NCBI GenBank assembly: GCA_018433945.1
Contig: JAHDQF010000055.1
Location: forward strand, 1 to 62,419
Source of the DNA: Proteiniphilum sp.
GTDB taxonomy: Bacteria; Bacteroidota; Bacteroidia; Bacteroidales; Dysgonomonadaceae
Direction: 5' to 3'
Length of the DNA: 62,419 nucleotides
Position numbers and translations under genes: made by a program. This document shows, piece by piece, positions 19,537 through 28,434 of the stretch; within the stretch, counting starts at the first letter, position 1; each line of letters starts with the position of its first letter. The notes beneath the pieces were generated by a model. That model was given only the letters and a program-made list of their open reading frames with translations. It was not told the origin of the DNA and did not search any database.

Positions 19537-20745
19537 ATGGTTTATCAAAGAATTCTACTTTTTATTTTATTGTTTTTCACCGCATCATCATTGTACCCAC
19601 AACCACAGGAAAAAGAGGATGGCTTCACCCTTGGCGGAGCTCTTCGCTACAACCTGATATCGACCAACTACGAGAGCGACGGCAACAAGCTCAATACGAA
19701 AACCGACTGGGATACATGGCGACTCAACGTGGATGGTTCGCACTCCGGCATCGACCTGAGCTTCGAGTACCGGTTCTATTCCGCCAGCGGGACCCATTTC
19801 ATTCATCACGGATACCTGGGATATGGATTCTCGGAAAAAGTATATATGATGCTGGGGGTTTCGCAGGTACCCTTCGGTATCGCCGATTTTGCCTCCCACT
19901 CCTGGTGGTTCCAGATCCCCTATTACCTGGGACTGGAGGATGACTACGACATGGGTGTGCGGTTCGACATCGCGGCTGCCGATAACCTGGATCTCTCACT
20001 GGCCTACTACCGGCAGGCGGAACCCGCAGGCCCGATATCGGGAGGAAACAACGTGGGGCAGGGGAGATACTCCTACGACATCCTGCCCGGGAGCGGTGCC
20101 ATCGTTGATCAACAGGGTGTGATGCAAGATGCCTATGCCACCCTGCATGAGATCGATCAGTTCAACGCACGACTCAACTGGGAGTTCCTTCCCGGCTGGG
20201 TGGCGGGTCTCTCTGCACAGGCGGGCGGTCTTTACAACCCGGAGCTGGATGAGACGACCACTTCAACTGCATATGCCGGTCACCTGACCGCTACCGTCGG
20301 TCGCTTCAGCCTGAAAACGGAGCTGATCAGCTACGATTATAACGCCCTCTCAGACGAGGGTGAGAAGCTTGATGTGGTGCAGATGGGTGCCTATGGTTAT
20401 GAATATGCCGGTGGCGACAACTACAGCGGCGGTGTGGCGGCCAGGGGCAATGTATACGTGGCGGGTCTCGCCTACACGCTGCCTGTTTCGTGGGGACCGG
20501 TCTCCTCTATACAGGCACATCTCGACTATTCAGTGGTGGACAAGGCGGAGGAGTCGTTTCACAACACCCATCATCTTGTGCCCGGCATCCTGGTTACTGC
20601 CGGTTCGGTCTACACCTACGTGGATTACGCGATGGGTAAGAACCAGCCCTGGCTGACCGATGATTTCGGGAAGGGGTTGGGATCGGGGGTTGAAGATCCC
20701 GACTGGAACAGCCGCCTCAACATCAATGTAGGTTACTACTTTTAA
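19537..20745 (+). CDS. Outer-membrane porin of a betaine uptake operon
   Basis: A 402-residue beta-barrel porin of the phosphate-selective porin O/P-like type. A signal peptide (RILLFILLFFTASSLYP) is followed by amphipathic strands (GALRYNLIST, GIDLSFEYRFYSASG, YSVVDKAEESFHNTHHL), ending in LNINVGYYF with a terminal Phe. ATG 19537 is preferred; the open frame continues to a TTG at 19501. The stop lies 9 nt before proV, so it is the first gene of a four-gene operon. It presumably lets the ABC substrate cross the outer membrane, which is an inference from the operon. Confidence 0.75.
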   Translation: MVYQRILLFILLFFTASSLYPQPQEKEDGFTLGGALRYNLISTNYESDGNKLNTKTDWDTWRLNVDGSHSGIDLSFEYRFYSASGTHFIHHGYLGYGFSEKVYMMLGVSQVPFGIADFASHSWWFQIPYYLGLEDDYDMGVRFDIAAADNLDLSLAYYRQAEPAGPISGGNNVGQGRYSYDILPGSGAIVDQQGVMQDAYATLHEIDQFNARLNWEFLPGWVAGLSAQAGGLYNPELDETTTSTAYAGHLTATVGRFSLKTELISYDYNALSDEGEKLDVVQMGAYGYEYAGGDNYSGGVAARGNVYVAGLAYTLPVSWGPVSSIQAHLDYSVVDKAEESFHNTHHLVPGILVTAGSVYTYVDYAMGKNQPWLTDDFGKGLGSGVEDPDWNSRLNINVGYYF

Positions 20746-20754
20746 ACAACGATT

Positions 20755-22005
20755 ATGACAGAAAACAGCGATAGAACGGTAAAAATCAAAGTTGAGGATT
20801 TGACACTGATCTTCGGTCAGCACAAGAAAGAGGCGCTGGCGATGCTTGAGAAAGGAGCATCGAAAGAGGAGATCCTGAAGAAGACCAAGTGCACGGTAGG
20901 GATCAACAAGGCCAGCTTCGAAGTGTATGAAGGGGAGGTCTTCGTGGTGATGGGCCTCTCCGGGAGCGGTAAGTCGACACTTATTCGCTGCCTGAACAGG
21001 CTGAACGAGCCGACGGCGGGGAAGGTTTTTTTCAACGATCACGATATCACCCGTGAGGGGAACAAGGAACTGTTGCAGATACGTCGCTACGAGATGAGCA
21101 TGGTGTTTCAAAAGTTCGGTTTGCTTCCCCATAAGACCATCCTGGAGAACGCCGCCTTCGGCCTCGAGCTGAGGGGTGAACCCAGGGAGGAGCGTGAGAA
21201 GAAGGCACGGCAGGCGCTCGAAACAGTAGGCCTGAAAGGTTATGAGGAGCAGCTGCCCGCCGCCATGTCGGGCGGCATGCAGCAGCGTGTCGGTCTGGCC
21301 AGGGCACTGGCCAACGACAGCGAGGTGCTGCTGATGGACGAGGCCTTCTCGGCTCTCGATCCGCTGATCAAATCCGACATGCAGGATAACCTGCTGCAGA
21401 TCCAGGAGAAGCTGCAGAAGACCATCGTCTTTATCACCCATGATCTGGATGAGGCAATCAAGCTGGGCGATCGCATCGCGATCATGAAGGATGGTGTGAT
21501 CGAGCAGATCGGTACCGCCGAGGAGATCCTTACCAACCCGGCCAGCGAATATGTGGAGGCGTTCACGGAGAAGGTGGACCGCAAGACGATCATCACCGCG
21601 GAGACACTGATGTTCCGTAAGCCTACCCTGCTGCAGCTGAAGAAAGATGGTCCCATGCAGGCCATCCGCAAGATGCGCACGATCTCGGTAGATGTGCTGC
21701 CTGTGGAAGATGAGAAGCGTGTGTTTATGGGATATGTATGGCTGAAAGATGTACTGAAGCTGGTGGATCGAAAGGAGACCTCTTTGCAGTCGGTCATCCG
21801 GAGCGAGGTGCCAAGTGTCTACCGTCACTATACGGTAGAGGAGATGCTGCCGTTGATTTCAAACCACAACTACCCTTTGGCAGTGGTCGACGAGGAGAGC
21901 AAGCGGTTGCTGGGTATCGTGACCCAGACATCACTGATCATTGAGGCTACCCGCTACGAGCGTGATGAGATAAAAGAGTTAATAGAAAAAGCAAACGAGA
22001 TTTGA
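20755..22005 (+). CDS. proV: Glycine betaine/proline (quaternary amine) ABC transporter ATP-binding protein
   Basis: The 416-residue ATPase of an osmoprotectant importer. The ABC domain shows Walker A GLSGSGKST, the Q-loop region MVFQKFGLLPH, the signature MSGGMQQRVGLARAL and Walker B VLLMDEAFSALDP. The N terminus has the ProV-type extension (KKEALAMLEKGASKEEILKK). Two CBS domains (about 285-400) at the C terminus act as ionic-strength sensors in OpuA/ProV proteins. It lies between the porin and proW with gaps of 9 and 1 nt. Confidence 0.93.
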   Translation: MTENSDRTVKIKVEDLTLIFGQHKKEALAMLEKGASKEEILKKTKCTVGINKASFEVYEGEVFVVMGLSGSGKSTLIRCLNRLNEPTAGKVFFNDHDITREGNKELLQIRRYEMSMVFQKFGLLPHKTILENAAFGLELRGEPREEREKKARQALETVGLKGYEEQLPAAMSGGMQQRVGLARALANDSEVLLMDEAFSALDPLIKSDMQDNLLQIQEKLQKTIVFITHDLDEAIKLGDRIAIMKDGVIEQIGTAEEILTNPASEYVEAFTEKVDRKTIITAETLMFRKPTLLQLKKDGPMQAIRKMRTISVDVLPVEDEKRVFMGYVWLKDVLKLVDRKETSLQSVIRSEVPSVYRHYTVEEMLPLISNHNYPLAVVDEESKRLLGIVTQTSLIIEATRYERDEIKELIEKANEI

Positions 22006-22006
22006 T

Positions 22007-22870
22007 ATGGAAAGAGTCATCAACTTAGGTAAATATATTGAACAGGGAATCAACGCCCTGGAGGAGAACTTCTCGTTTCTCTGGCGTGCCATTGATGAGG
22101 GTATCTCCTGGGCGGTCGATAACCTAAACGACCTGCTGCAGGGGATCCCTTTTGTGATTTTCCTGCTGCTCATCACCTTCCTGGCCTACTATGCCAGGAC
22201 AGGCAGCAAGCTGTTCAAGAAGGAGGGCTTGAAAATGGGTGCCGGACTGGCTTCTTTCGTGGTCATCGGCTTCCTGCTGATCTATTTAATGGGTTACTGG
22301 GAGGATGCGATCCACACCACCACGCTGGTGCTGGTGGCCACCTTCATCGCCCTGATACTGGGAATCCCGCTGGGTATCCTCTCGGCAAGACACAAGACAG
22401 CCGATAGGATCATACGCCCCATCCTCGATTTTATGCAGACGATGCCGGCATTCGTCTATCTGATTCCGGCCATCTTCTTCTTCAGCGTGGGTAACACGCC
22501 GGGCATCATCGCCACGGTGATCTTCTCCCTGCCCCCGGCAGTGCGTCTTACCAGCCTCGGCATCAGGAACGTGCCGTCTGATGTGGTGGAGGCAGGTCAT
22601 GCCTTCGGAGCCACCGAGAACCAGATCCTCTACAAGATTCAGCTCCCGCTGGCCATGCCGACCATTCTGACGGGCGTGAACCAGGTGATCCTGCTCTCCC
22701 TCTCCATGGTGGTGATCGCCTCGATGGTTGGTGCCCGTGGATTGGGTAGTATCGTCTATCAGGGAATCCAGCAAAACGATATCGCGAAAGGGTTTGAGTC
22801 GGGGCTCGGGATTGTGATCCTGGCTATCATCCTCGACCGGATTACCCAGTCGTTCGCGAAAAAGAAATAG
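22007..22870 (+). CDS. proW: Glycine betaine/proline ABC transporter permease
   Basis: A 287-residue inner-membrane permease (BPD_transp_1 fold). A cytoplasmic amphipathic N terminus is followed by transmembrane helices. The EAA loop that docks the ATPase is seen as EAGHAFGATENQILYKIQLP. Other family landmarks are DFMQTMPAFVYLIPAIFFF and VVIASMVGARGLGS. It begins 1 nt after proV and is followed after 26 nt by proX. Confidence 0.93.
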   Translation: MERVINLGKYIEQGINALEENFSFLWRAIDEGISWAVDNLNDLLQGIPFVIFLLLITFLAYYARTGSKLFKKEGLKMGAGLASFVVIGFLLIYLMGYWEDAIHTTTLVLVATFIALILGIPLGILSARHKTADRIIRPILDFMQTMPAFVYLIPAIFFFSVGNTPGIIATVIFSLPPAVRLTSLGIRNVPSDVVEAGHAFGATENQILYKIQLPLAMPTILTGVNQVILLSLSMVVIASMVGARGLGSIVYQGIQQNDIAKGFESGLGIVILAIILDRITQSFAKKK

Positions 22871-22896
22871 AAAACAATTTTTTAAAACAGAGAAAT

Positions 22897-23754
22897 ATGG
22901 AAAAAATGAGTAAACTGCTGTCCATCTTTATGGCAGCTTCGATCCTGTTGCTTGCAACAGCCTGTGGCAACAGCCAAAAAAGTGACCGTGAAGAGGTGAC
23001 CATCCTCTATCCCAACTGGGCCGAAGGGATTGCCCTCACCTACCTGAGCAAGGTAGTGCTTGAAGAGAAGGGTTACGATGTGGAACTGATCAACCTGGAG
23101 CCGGGTCTGATCTACGGTGAGCTGTCGAAAGAGAACTCCAAGGGAGATCTTTTCCTCGACGCCTGGCTACCCCACACCCATAAGGAGTACTGGGCAGATT
23201 ACGGCGACAAGCTGGTGAAGCTGGGTGAAGCGTTTAGCGGCGGCACCACCGGGCTTGTGGTGCCCGACTATGTCACCATCAACTCCATCGAGGAGCTGAA
23301 TGCACACCGTGACCGGTTCAATGGTGAGATCATCGGCATCGGCAGCGGAGCAGGGATACATGCCAGTACCCTGAAGGCGATCGAGGAGTATGATCTCGAC
23401 TACGAGCAGATTACCTCCAGCGGTCCGGCAATGGTTGCCAGCCTCGACAAGGCTGTGAAAAGGAATGAGTGGATCGTGATCACCGGGTGGAAGCCCCACT
23501 TCATGTGGATGAACTTCGACCTGAAGTATCTGGAGGATCCCAAAGGAGTATACCCCACAGATGTCTGTGCCATCATATCCAGGAGAGGGTTTGAGGAGGA
23601 TATGCCGGAAGTGGCAGCCTTCTACCGGAAGTTCAACCTGAACGAAGATCATCTTTACAGCCTGATGGCTGCCATCAATGAGCAGGGTGAAGATGCAGGT
23701 GCCGCCTCATGGTACGAAGCCAACAAAGAGATGATTGATGCCTGGTTTGAATAA
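22897..23754 (+). CDS. proX: Glycine betaine/proline ABC transporter substrate-binding lipoprotein
   Basis: A 285-residue solute-binding protein anchored by a lipobox (LLLATACGNS, Cys about residue 23). The aromatic residues that build the trimethylammonium cage in ProX/OpuAC proteins have clear counterparts: PNWAEGIA, DAWLPHTHKEYW and TGWKPHFMWMNFDLKYLEDP. This supports betaine, proline betaine or a related ligand. It is the last gene of porin-proV-proW-proX and is followed by a strong terminator. Confidence 0.92.
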   Translation: MEKMSKLLSIFMAASILLLATACGNSQKSDREEVTILYPNWAEGIALTYLSKVVLEEKGYDVELINLEPGLIYGELSKENSKGDLFLDAWLPHTHKEYWADYGDKLVKLGEAFSGGTTGLVVPDYVTINSIEELNAHRDRFNGEIIGIGSGAGIHASTLKAIEEYDLDYEQITSSGPAMVASLDKAVKRNEWIVITGWKPHFMWMNFDLKYLEDPKGVYPTDVCAIISRRGFEEDMPEVAAFYRKFNLNEDHLYSLMAAINEQGEDAGAASWYEANKEMIDAWFE

Positions 23755-23784
23755 ATCTTACCGGTATTGATCGGTAAGTAACGA

Positions 23785-23811
23785 CAAAAGCCGCCCCGAG
23801 GGCGGCTTTTG
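23785..23811. terminator. Bidirectional terminator between proX and tRNA-Pro
   Basis: CAAAAGCCGCCC (23785-23796) and GGGCGGCTTTTG (23800-23811) form a perfect 12-bp stem with a 3-nt loop. Both strands end in a T-run, so it can serve the plus-strand operon and the minus-strand tRNA. A smaller TTACCG/CGGTAA hairpin precedes it. Confidence 0.8.
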
Positions 23812-23824
23812 TATTTTCAATCTG

Positions 23825-23898
23825 TCGGGATGAGGTGACTCGAACACCCGACCTCCACGTCCCGAACGTGGCGCGCTAGCCAACTGTGCTACATCCCG
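23825..23898 (-). tRNA. tRNA-Pro (anticodon CGG)
   Basis: A 74-nt cloverleaf on the minus strand. Acceptor arms are CGGGATG/CATCCCG with discriminator A; the anticodon stem is CCACG/CGTGG with loop TTCGGGA, so the anticodon is CGG. The T-arm GTTCGAG is present. CCA is not encoded. A -7 box (TACCTTTG, 23915-23922 on the minus strand) lies 17 nt upstream. Confidence 0.93.
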
Positions 23899-23996
23899 AT
23901 CTGTTTTGTGGGTGCAAAGGTAAATATTTTTTCTGTATTCATTCAAATTTGAGATAAAAAACAAAGCCAATGAGTAGATCGAATAAAAAAATTCGG

Positions 23997-24004
23997 TACA
24001 TTTG
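23997..24004 (+). promoter_or_regulatory. Promoter -7 box of tRNA-Gly
   Basis: TACATTTG matches TAnnTTTG and lies 12 nt before the mature 5' end of tRNA-Gly. Confidence 0.5.
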
Positions 24005-24016
24005 CAGGGTACTTTT

Positions 24017-24089
24017 GCGGCAATAGCTCAGTTGGTAGAGCACTAGCTTCCCAAGCTGGTGGTCGCGAGTTCGAGTCTCGTTTGCCGCT
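24017..24089 (+). tRNA. tRNA-Gly (anticodon CCC)
   Basis: A 73-nt cloverleaf. Acceptor arms are GCGGCAA/TTGCCGC with discriminator T; the anticodon stem is CTAGC/GCTGG with loop TTCCCAA, giving anticodon CCC. The T-loop GTTCGAGTC is present. CCA is not encoded. Confidence 0.93.
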
Positions 24090-24102
24090 CCCAGAAAATC
24101 AG

Positions 24103-24134
24103 GCACTTATCGGTTCATCCCGGTAGGTGCTTTT
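24103..24134 (+). terminator. Terminator after tRNA-Gly
   Basis: GCACTTATCGG (24103-24113) pairs with CCGGTAGGTGC (24120-24130) through two G-T pairs, followed by TTTT. A near-identical hairpin follows tRNA-Lys at 47837. Confidence 0.7.
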
Positions 24135-24157
24135 CTCATTGGCATATTCCAGAATCG

Positions 24158-25339
24158 TTACAAGCCCATCGCATTCAGTTCCGCTACCGCCAGCTCATAG
24201 TCCCGCTCCGTTGCCAGCACCTGTTCCAGCGCGTCGTAGTAGTAGCCGATTTCCGTCAGATAATCCAACAACGATATCTCACCCGCATCCAGTGCCTTTT
24301 TCAGTAACGCTTCATTGCGGTGCACGGTGAGCGACTGACGCAGGTTGGCTGCATTTTTCTGCAGGACCGATGCTTTCAGGTACGCTCCTTCAAGATGGTT
24401 GTAGAACTGCCTCTTCTGGTCCTCGAGCATTGTTTCCGTTGTCTTGACCCGCGCACGGGCTTCCTGCATCCGGTTTTTGTTCTCCCACAACGGAAGGGAC
24501 AACCCTACCGCGATACCCTGGAATTGTTCGCCGACAACTTTTTCGCTCATGTAGCCGGCCTTAAATTTCGGCAAGGTGAGTGCCCTGCTCAGCTTGACCT
24601 GCTCCCTGCCGATGGCGATCTCTCCCTTTACATATTGCAGAACAGGGTTTATCCGCTCCATACCGGCAACCCACGACGCAAAATCGGTGGGCAGCACGGA
24701 GGGAGGATAGCGATCTTCCGTGATTTCAATCTCCTGCCCACCGTTCAGCCTCCTCAACTCGCTCTGCAGCCCTACCTGTTCCGATTGTAGCAGGCTCATC
24801 TCAGCCTGGATGGTGGTCAGGTTCAACCGCGACTTGTTGTACTCGATGATGTTGGCTTCACCATTGTCCAACATTTTCCGGGTGGCTTCTGAGATCTTTT
24901 CTGCATTTTGCAGTCGCAAACGCAGCTCGCTCATCCGGGCATTGAGGTAGACCAGCTCAATTGCCACCCGTTTGGCCGAGAGCAGGATGCCTATCCTTTC
25001 CGATTGGTAGGTAAGTTCTGCGTTTGTTTCCTGCAGGTCTGCGATCTCCCTGCGGTGGCCGTAGGCAGTGGGGAAGTCGAACGATTGGGTCACCGAGAAA
25101 TCGGTTCGGTTGCCAATGGCACGCGGTTTACCCCAGAGGTGGTGGAACTCAACCTCCGGGTCGGGCAGGTAGATGCCGGTGCGGCTGGCAATTTTCCTGG
25201 TTGTCGCCTCTTCCCGCAAAGCCTTCAGCGTACGGTTGTTCGATTCGATGCTCTCCAGCACCCTGTCGTAAGGATTCTGGGCGAGTAAGGCTGTAAGAGG
25301 GATGATGGTCAGGATGATGCCAATAAGCTGTTTTTTCAT
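24158..25339 (-). CDS. TolC-family outer-membrane efflux protein (CusC-like)
   Basis: A 393-residue outer-membrane channel component of a tripartite metal efflux pump. It has a signal peptide (LIGIILTIIPLTALLAQ) and the two repeated helical regions of outer-membrane efflux proteins (about 25-200 and 215-390), with long coiled-coil helices such as ALREEATTRKIASRTGIY. It is slightly shorter than E. coli TolC/CusC, as usual in this phylum. Its ATG overlaps the cusA-like stop by 4 nt. It is the last gene of the four-gene minus-strand operon. Confidence 0.9.
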   Translation of the reverse strand: MKKQLIGIILTIIPLTALLAQNPYDRVLESIESNNRTLKALREEATTRKIASRTGIYLPDPEVEFHHLWGKPRAIGNRTDFSVTQSFDFPTAYGHRREIADLQETNAELTYQSERIGILLSAKRVAIELVYLNARMSELRLRLQNAEKISEATRKMLDNGEANIIEYNKSRLNLTTIQAEMSLLQSEQVGLQSELRRLNGGQEIEITEDRYPPSVLPTDFASWVAGMERINPVLQYVKGEIAIGREQVKLSRALTLPKFKAGYMSEKVVGEQFQGIAVGLSLPLWENKNRMQEARARVKTTETMLEDQKRQFYNHLEGAYLKASVLQKNAANLRQSLTVHRNEALLKKALDAGEISLLDYLTEIGYYYDALEQVLATERDYELAVAELNAMGL

Positions 25340-28300
25340 TTTCTCTCCTTTCTTTTCTGGATGATTTCATATACAACAGGAACGATGTAGATATTCAACA
25401 AGGTGGAGGTGAGCAATCCTCCCAGTACCACCACTGCCATCGGACTCTGAATCTCGTTGCCCGGCTTGTCACCCTGAAACACAAGCGGTATCAGTGCCAG
25501 GGCGGCTGTGAGCGCTGTCATCAATATCGGGTTCAGACGATCCGCAGACCCTTCCAATACCGTCTCATGGAGCGGCTTCCCTCTCTCCTGCAACTGCTGG
25601 TATTTCGAAATCAGGAGGATCCCGTTTCGTGTGGCAATTCCAAAGAGTGTGATGAATCCGATGATGGAGGGAATGCTGACGATGCCGGAGGTGAAGTAAA
25701 CGGCAAAAACGCCTCCGATCAGTGCCAGTGGCAGGTTGACCAGCACGATGGCCGAGAGGGTGGCATCCCTGAACTCCCCGAAGAGCAGGAGAAATATCAC
25801 GCAGATAGCCAGGAAGGAGGCAATCAGCAGGGTACGGCCTGCACTTTCGGCACTCTCGAATTGTCCTCCATATTCTATCCGGTAACCTTCCGGCAGGGTG
25901 ATATCCTGCTCCACGGCTGCCTTGATGTCATCCACGATGCTTTTCAGATCGCGACCCGCGGTGTTGGCCGATACCACGATCTTGCGCTGCACATTTTCAC
26001 GTGAGATGTTGCTGGGCCCGCCCACGGAGACCACGTCGGCCACCATCCCCAGCGGCACTTTCCCTCCTGTTCCGGTATCAATCAATGCCGAACGAATCTC
26101 TTCTATGTGTTCCGTGTAGTGCTGGTTGAGCCGCAACACCAGGTCAAAGCTGCGCTCTCCTTCGTAGATATCCCCCAGCTTCTCCCCGGCAAAAGCCAAC
26201 TCCACGAAGTGGTTGAACGCTTCGATGGTGATGCCGTACCTGGCCAGCATGGCCCTGTTGGCCCTGATCTGCAGCTGCGGTGTTTCTGTTTGCTGCTCCA
26301 CCGAGAGATCCACCAGTCCCTCCACATCGCTGATCGCCTGTTGAACCTGATTCCCCATGAGGAAGAGGGTGCTCAGATCCGTACCGAATATCTTGATGGC
26401 GATGTTTGCCCTGGTCCCCGACAACATGTGATCGATCCTGTGTCCGAGGGGTTGTCCCACGGTGAATGCGATACCGGGAATGGCTGCGAGCGTTTCCCGT
26501 ACCTCGGACAGAAACGTCTCCCTGCTTCTTTTACCCAGATTGAAGTTCACATCGATTTCGGCACTGTTGACCGATTGCGAGTGTTCGTCTAGCTCACCGC
26601 GTCCCGTGCGCCGTGCGGTATGGGTTACCTCCTCGATGTGTAGCAGCTCCCTTTCCATCAGGTCGCCCAGCCGGTTGCTCTCCTCCAGTGAGATCCCCGG
26701 CCTGGTGACGGCTGAGATGACCAGCGACCCCTCGTTGAATTCAGGCAGGAAGCTCCTTCCCATGGTGAGAAAGAGGATCATCGCCACCAGTAACAGGGAA
26801 ACCGTGGGAACCAGGATCGCCCGCTTGTTTTTCAATACCCGGTTGAGGGATCTCCTGTAAAAGGCGTTCAACCGGTGGGTAAAACGTGTTTCACCCTTCG
26901 TTTTGTTTAGGTACTTCTCGTCCGAAAGCATCAGCCGGCACATCACAGGGGTAACGGTCATCGCTACCACCAACGACATGAAGAGTGAGACGATATAGGC
27001 CACTCCAAGCGGTTTCAACATCCTTCCCTCCATTCCTGTCAGGAAGAAGAGAGGCAGAAACGCTACGATGATGATGAGGGTAGCGTTCAGGATCGATGAC
27101 CGGATCTCTACCGAGGCCTCGAAGATCACCTGCATCACCGGCAGACGCTCTTCCGCAGGCCTGCGGTGATTCTCTCTCAGCCGCTTGAAGACGTTCTCCA
27201 CATCGATGATTGCATCGTCGACCAGCGAACCGATGGCGATGGTCATCCCACCCAGTGTCATCGTGTTGATGTTCATCCCCAGCAGGTGAAGCACGATCAT
27301 CGATCCCAACAGGGAGAGGGGGATGGCAACGACGGAGATGACGGTGGTACGAAAGCTGGAGAGGAACAGAAAGAGAATGATGATCACAAACAGGGCACCC
27401 TCCAGCAATGCGCTCCCCACGTTTCTGACCGATGCTTCGATGAAATCGGCTTGCCGGAAAATCCGGGTGTCCATCTTCACATCTGCCGGCAACGACTTGT
27501 GCAACTCCTGCAGGTTCTTTTCGATGTTTTGCGTGACATTCAGCGTGTTGATGTTGGGTTGCTTGGAGATGGAGAGGATCACGGCAGGCTTGCCGTTCTG
27601 CGAAGCGTGTCCCATCTTCACGGCGCTGCCAATCACCACCTCAGCCACATCGGATACCACGACCGGCCTTCCGTTCACCGTCCGGATATAGGTCTGGCGC
27701 AGCTGCTCAAGGTCGTTGGTACGTGCCATGCCGCGCAGTGCATATTCATTTCCGTAGTCACGGATCACCCCGCCCGTGGAGTTGGCACTCATGGTGCGTC
27801 CCACCTGTGCCAGCTCATCCATCGTGACGCCGTAGTGGTTCATCTTTTGCGGGTCGGCGAGGATCTGGTATTGCTTGTAATCACCCCCAATGATCGTGAC
27901 CTGCGAAACACCACCCGTGGCCAGTATGTTGGGCTTCACGATCCACTCGGCCAGCGTGCGCAGCTCCATCATCGATGTGCTGTCGGCCTGGAGCCCTACG
28001 AACAGGATCTCCCCCATCACACTCGACTGTGGGGCCAGCACCGGCACAACATCTGCAGGCAGCAGGCTGGAGAGCGTCACCATTTTTTCACTCACGATCT
28101 GACGGGCTCTGAAAATGTCCGTTCCCCAGTCAAATTCCACCCAGACAAAAGAGTAACCCTGCATCGAGGCCGAACGGACACGGCGGACATCCGTTGCTCC
28201 GTTCACTGCCGTTTCGATGTGGAAGGTGACCAGACGCTCCACCTCTTCGGCTGACATGCCGTGGGCATCGCTCATCACCACCACCGTGGGGGCCGTGAGG

Positions 28301-28422
28301 TCGGGAAACACATCCACATCCATCTGGCGGGTCGTGTAGATCCCGGCGATAACCAGCAGCGCTGCTCCCAGCAACACGAACTGCTTGTTGTGGAGCGAAT
28401 ATTGTATGATTTTGTTCAGCAT
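25336..28422 (-). CDS. Heavy-metal efflux RND transporter permease (CusA/CzcA family)
   Basis: A 1028-residue proton-driven trimeric inner-membrane pump that exports metal ions through the periplasmic adaptor and the TolC channel. Twelve transmembrane helices are arranged as a first helix, a large periplasmic loop, a block of helices, a second loop and a final block. The HME-RND signature in helix 4 is visible as AIGSLVDDAIIDVEN with its proton-relay acidic residues. I cannot tell Cu/Ag from Zn/Co/Ni specificity by eye. It lies 12 nt after the adaptor gene and overlaps the channel gene. Confidence 0.93.
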   Translation of the reverse strand: MLNKIIQYSLHNKQFVLLGAALLVIAGIYTTRQMDVDVFPDLTAPTVVVMSDAHGMSAEEVERLVTFHIETAVNGATDVRRVRSASMQGYSFVWVEFDWGTDIFRARQIVSEKMVTLSSLLPADVVPVLAPQSSVMGEILFVGLQADSTSMMELRTLAEWIVKPNILATGGVSQVTIIGGDYKQYQILADPQKMNHYGVTMDELAQVGRTMSANSTGGVIRDYGNEYALRGMARTNDLEQLRQTYIRTVNGRPVVVSDVAEVVIGSAVKMGHASQNGKPAVILSISKQPNINTLNVTQNIEKNLQELHKSLPADVKMDTRIFRQADFIEASVRNVGSALLEGALFVIIILFLFLSSFRTTVISVVAIPLSLLGSMIVLHLLGMNINTMTLGGMTIAIGSLVDDAIIDVENVFKRLRENHRRPAEERLPVMQVIFEASVEIRSSILNATLIIIVAFLPLFFLTGMEGRMLKPLGVAYIVSLFMSLVVAMTVTPVMCRLMLSDEKYLNKTKGETRFTHRLNAFYRRSLNRVLKNKRAILVPTVSLLLVAMILFLTMGRSFLPEFNEGSLVISAVTRPGISLEESNRLGDLMERELLHIEEVTHTARRTGRGELDEHSQSVNSAEIDVNFNLGKRSRETFLSEVRETLAAIPGIAFTVGQPLGHRIDHMLSGTRANIAIKIFGTDLSTLFLMGNQVQQAISDVEGLVDLSVEQQTETPQLQIRANRAMLARYGITIEAFNHFVELAFAGEKLGDIYEGERSFDLVLRLNQHYTEHIEEIRSALIDTGTGGKVPLGMVADVVSVGGPSNISRENVQRKIVVSANTAGRDLKSIVDDIKAAVEQDITLPEGYRIEYGGQFESAESAGRTLLIASFLAICVIFLLLFGEFRDATLSAIVLVNLPLALIGGVFAVYFTSGIVSIPSIIGFITLFGIATRNGILLISKYQQLQERGKPLHETVLEGSADRLNPILMTALTAALALIPLVFQGDKPGNEIQSPMAVVVLGGLLTSTLLNIYIVPVVYEIIQKRKERK

Positions 28423-28434
28423 GGTGTCTCATCT

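Noticed and set aside
20530-21828. A 432-codon open frame antisense to the porin and proV
   Set aside because: It crosses the boundary of two well-supported genes and encodes low-complexity His/Gln/Leu-rich sequence.
27166-28254. A 362-codon open frame antisense to the CusA-like gene
   Set aside because: The RND gene is intact; the antisense product is His/Gln/Asp-rich without family pattern.
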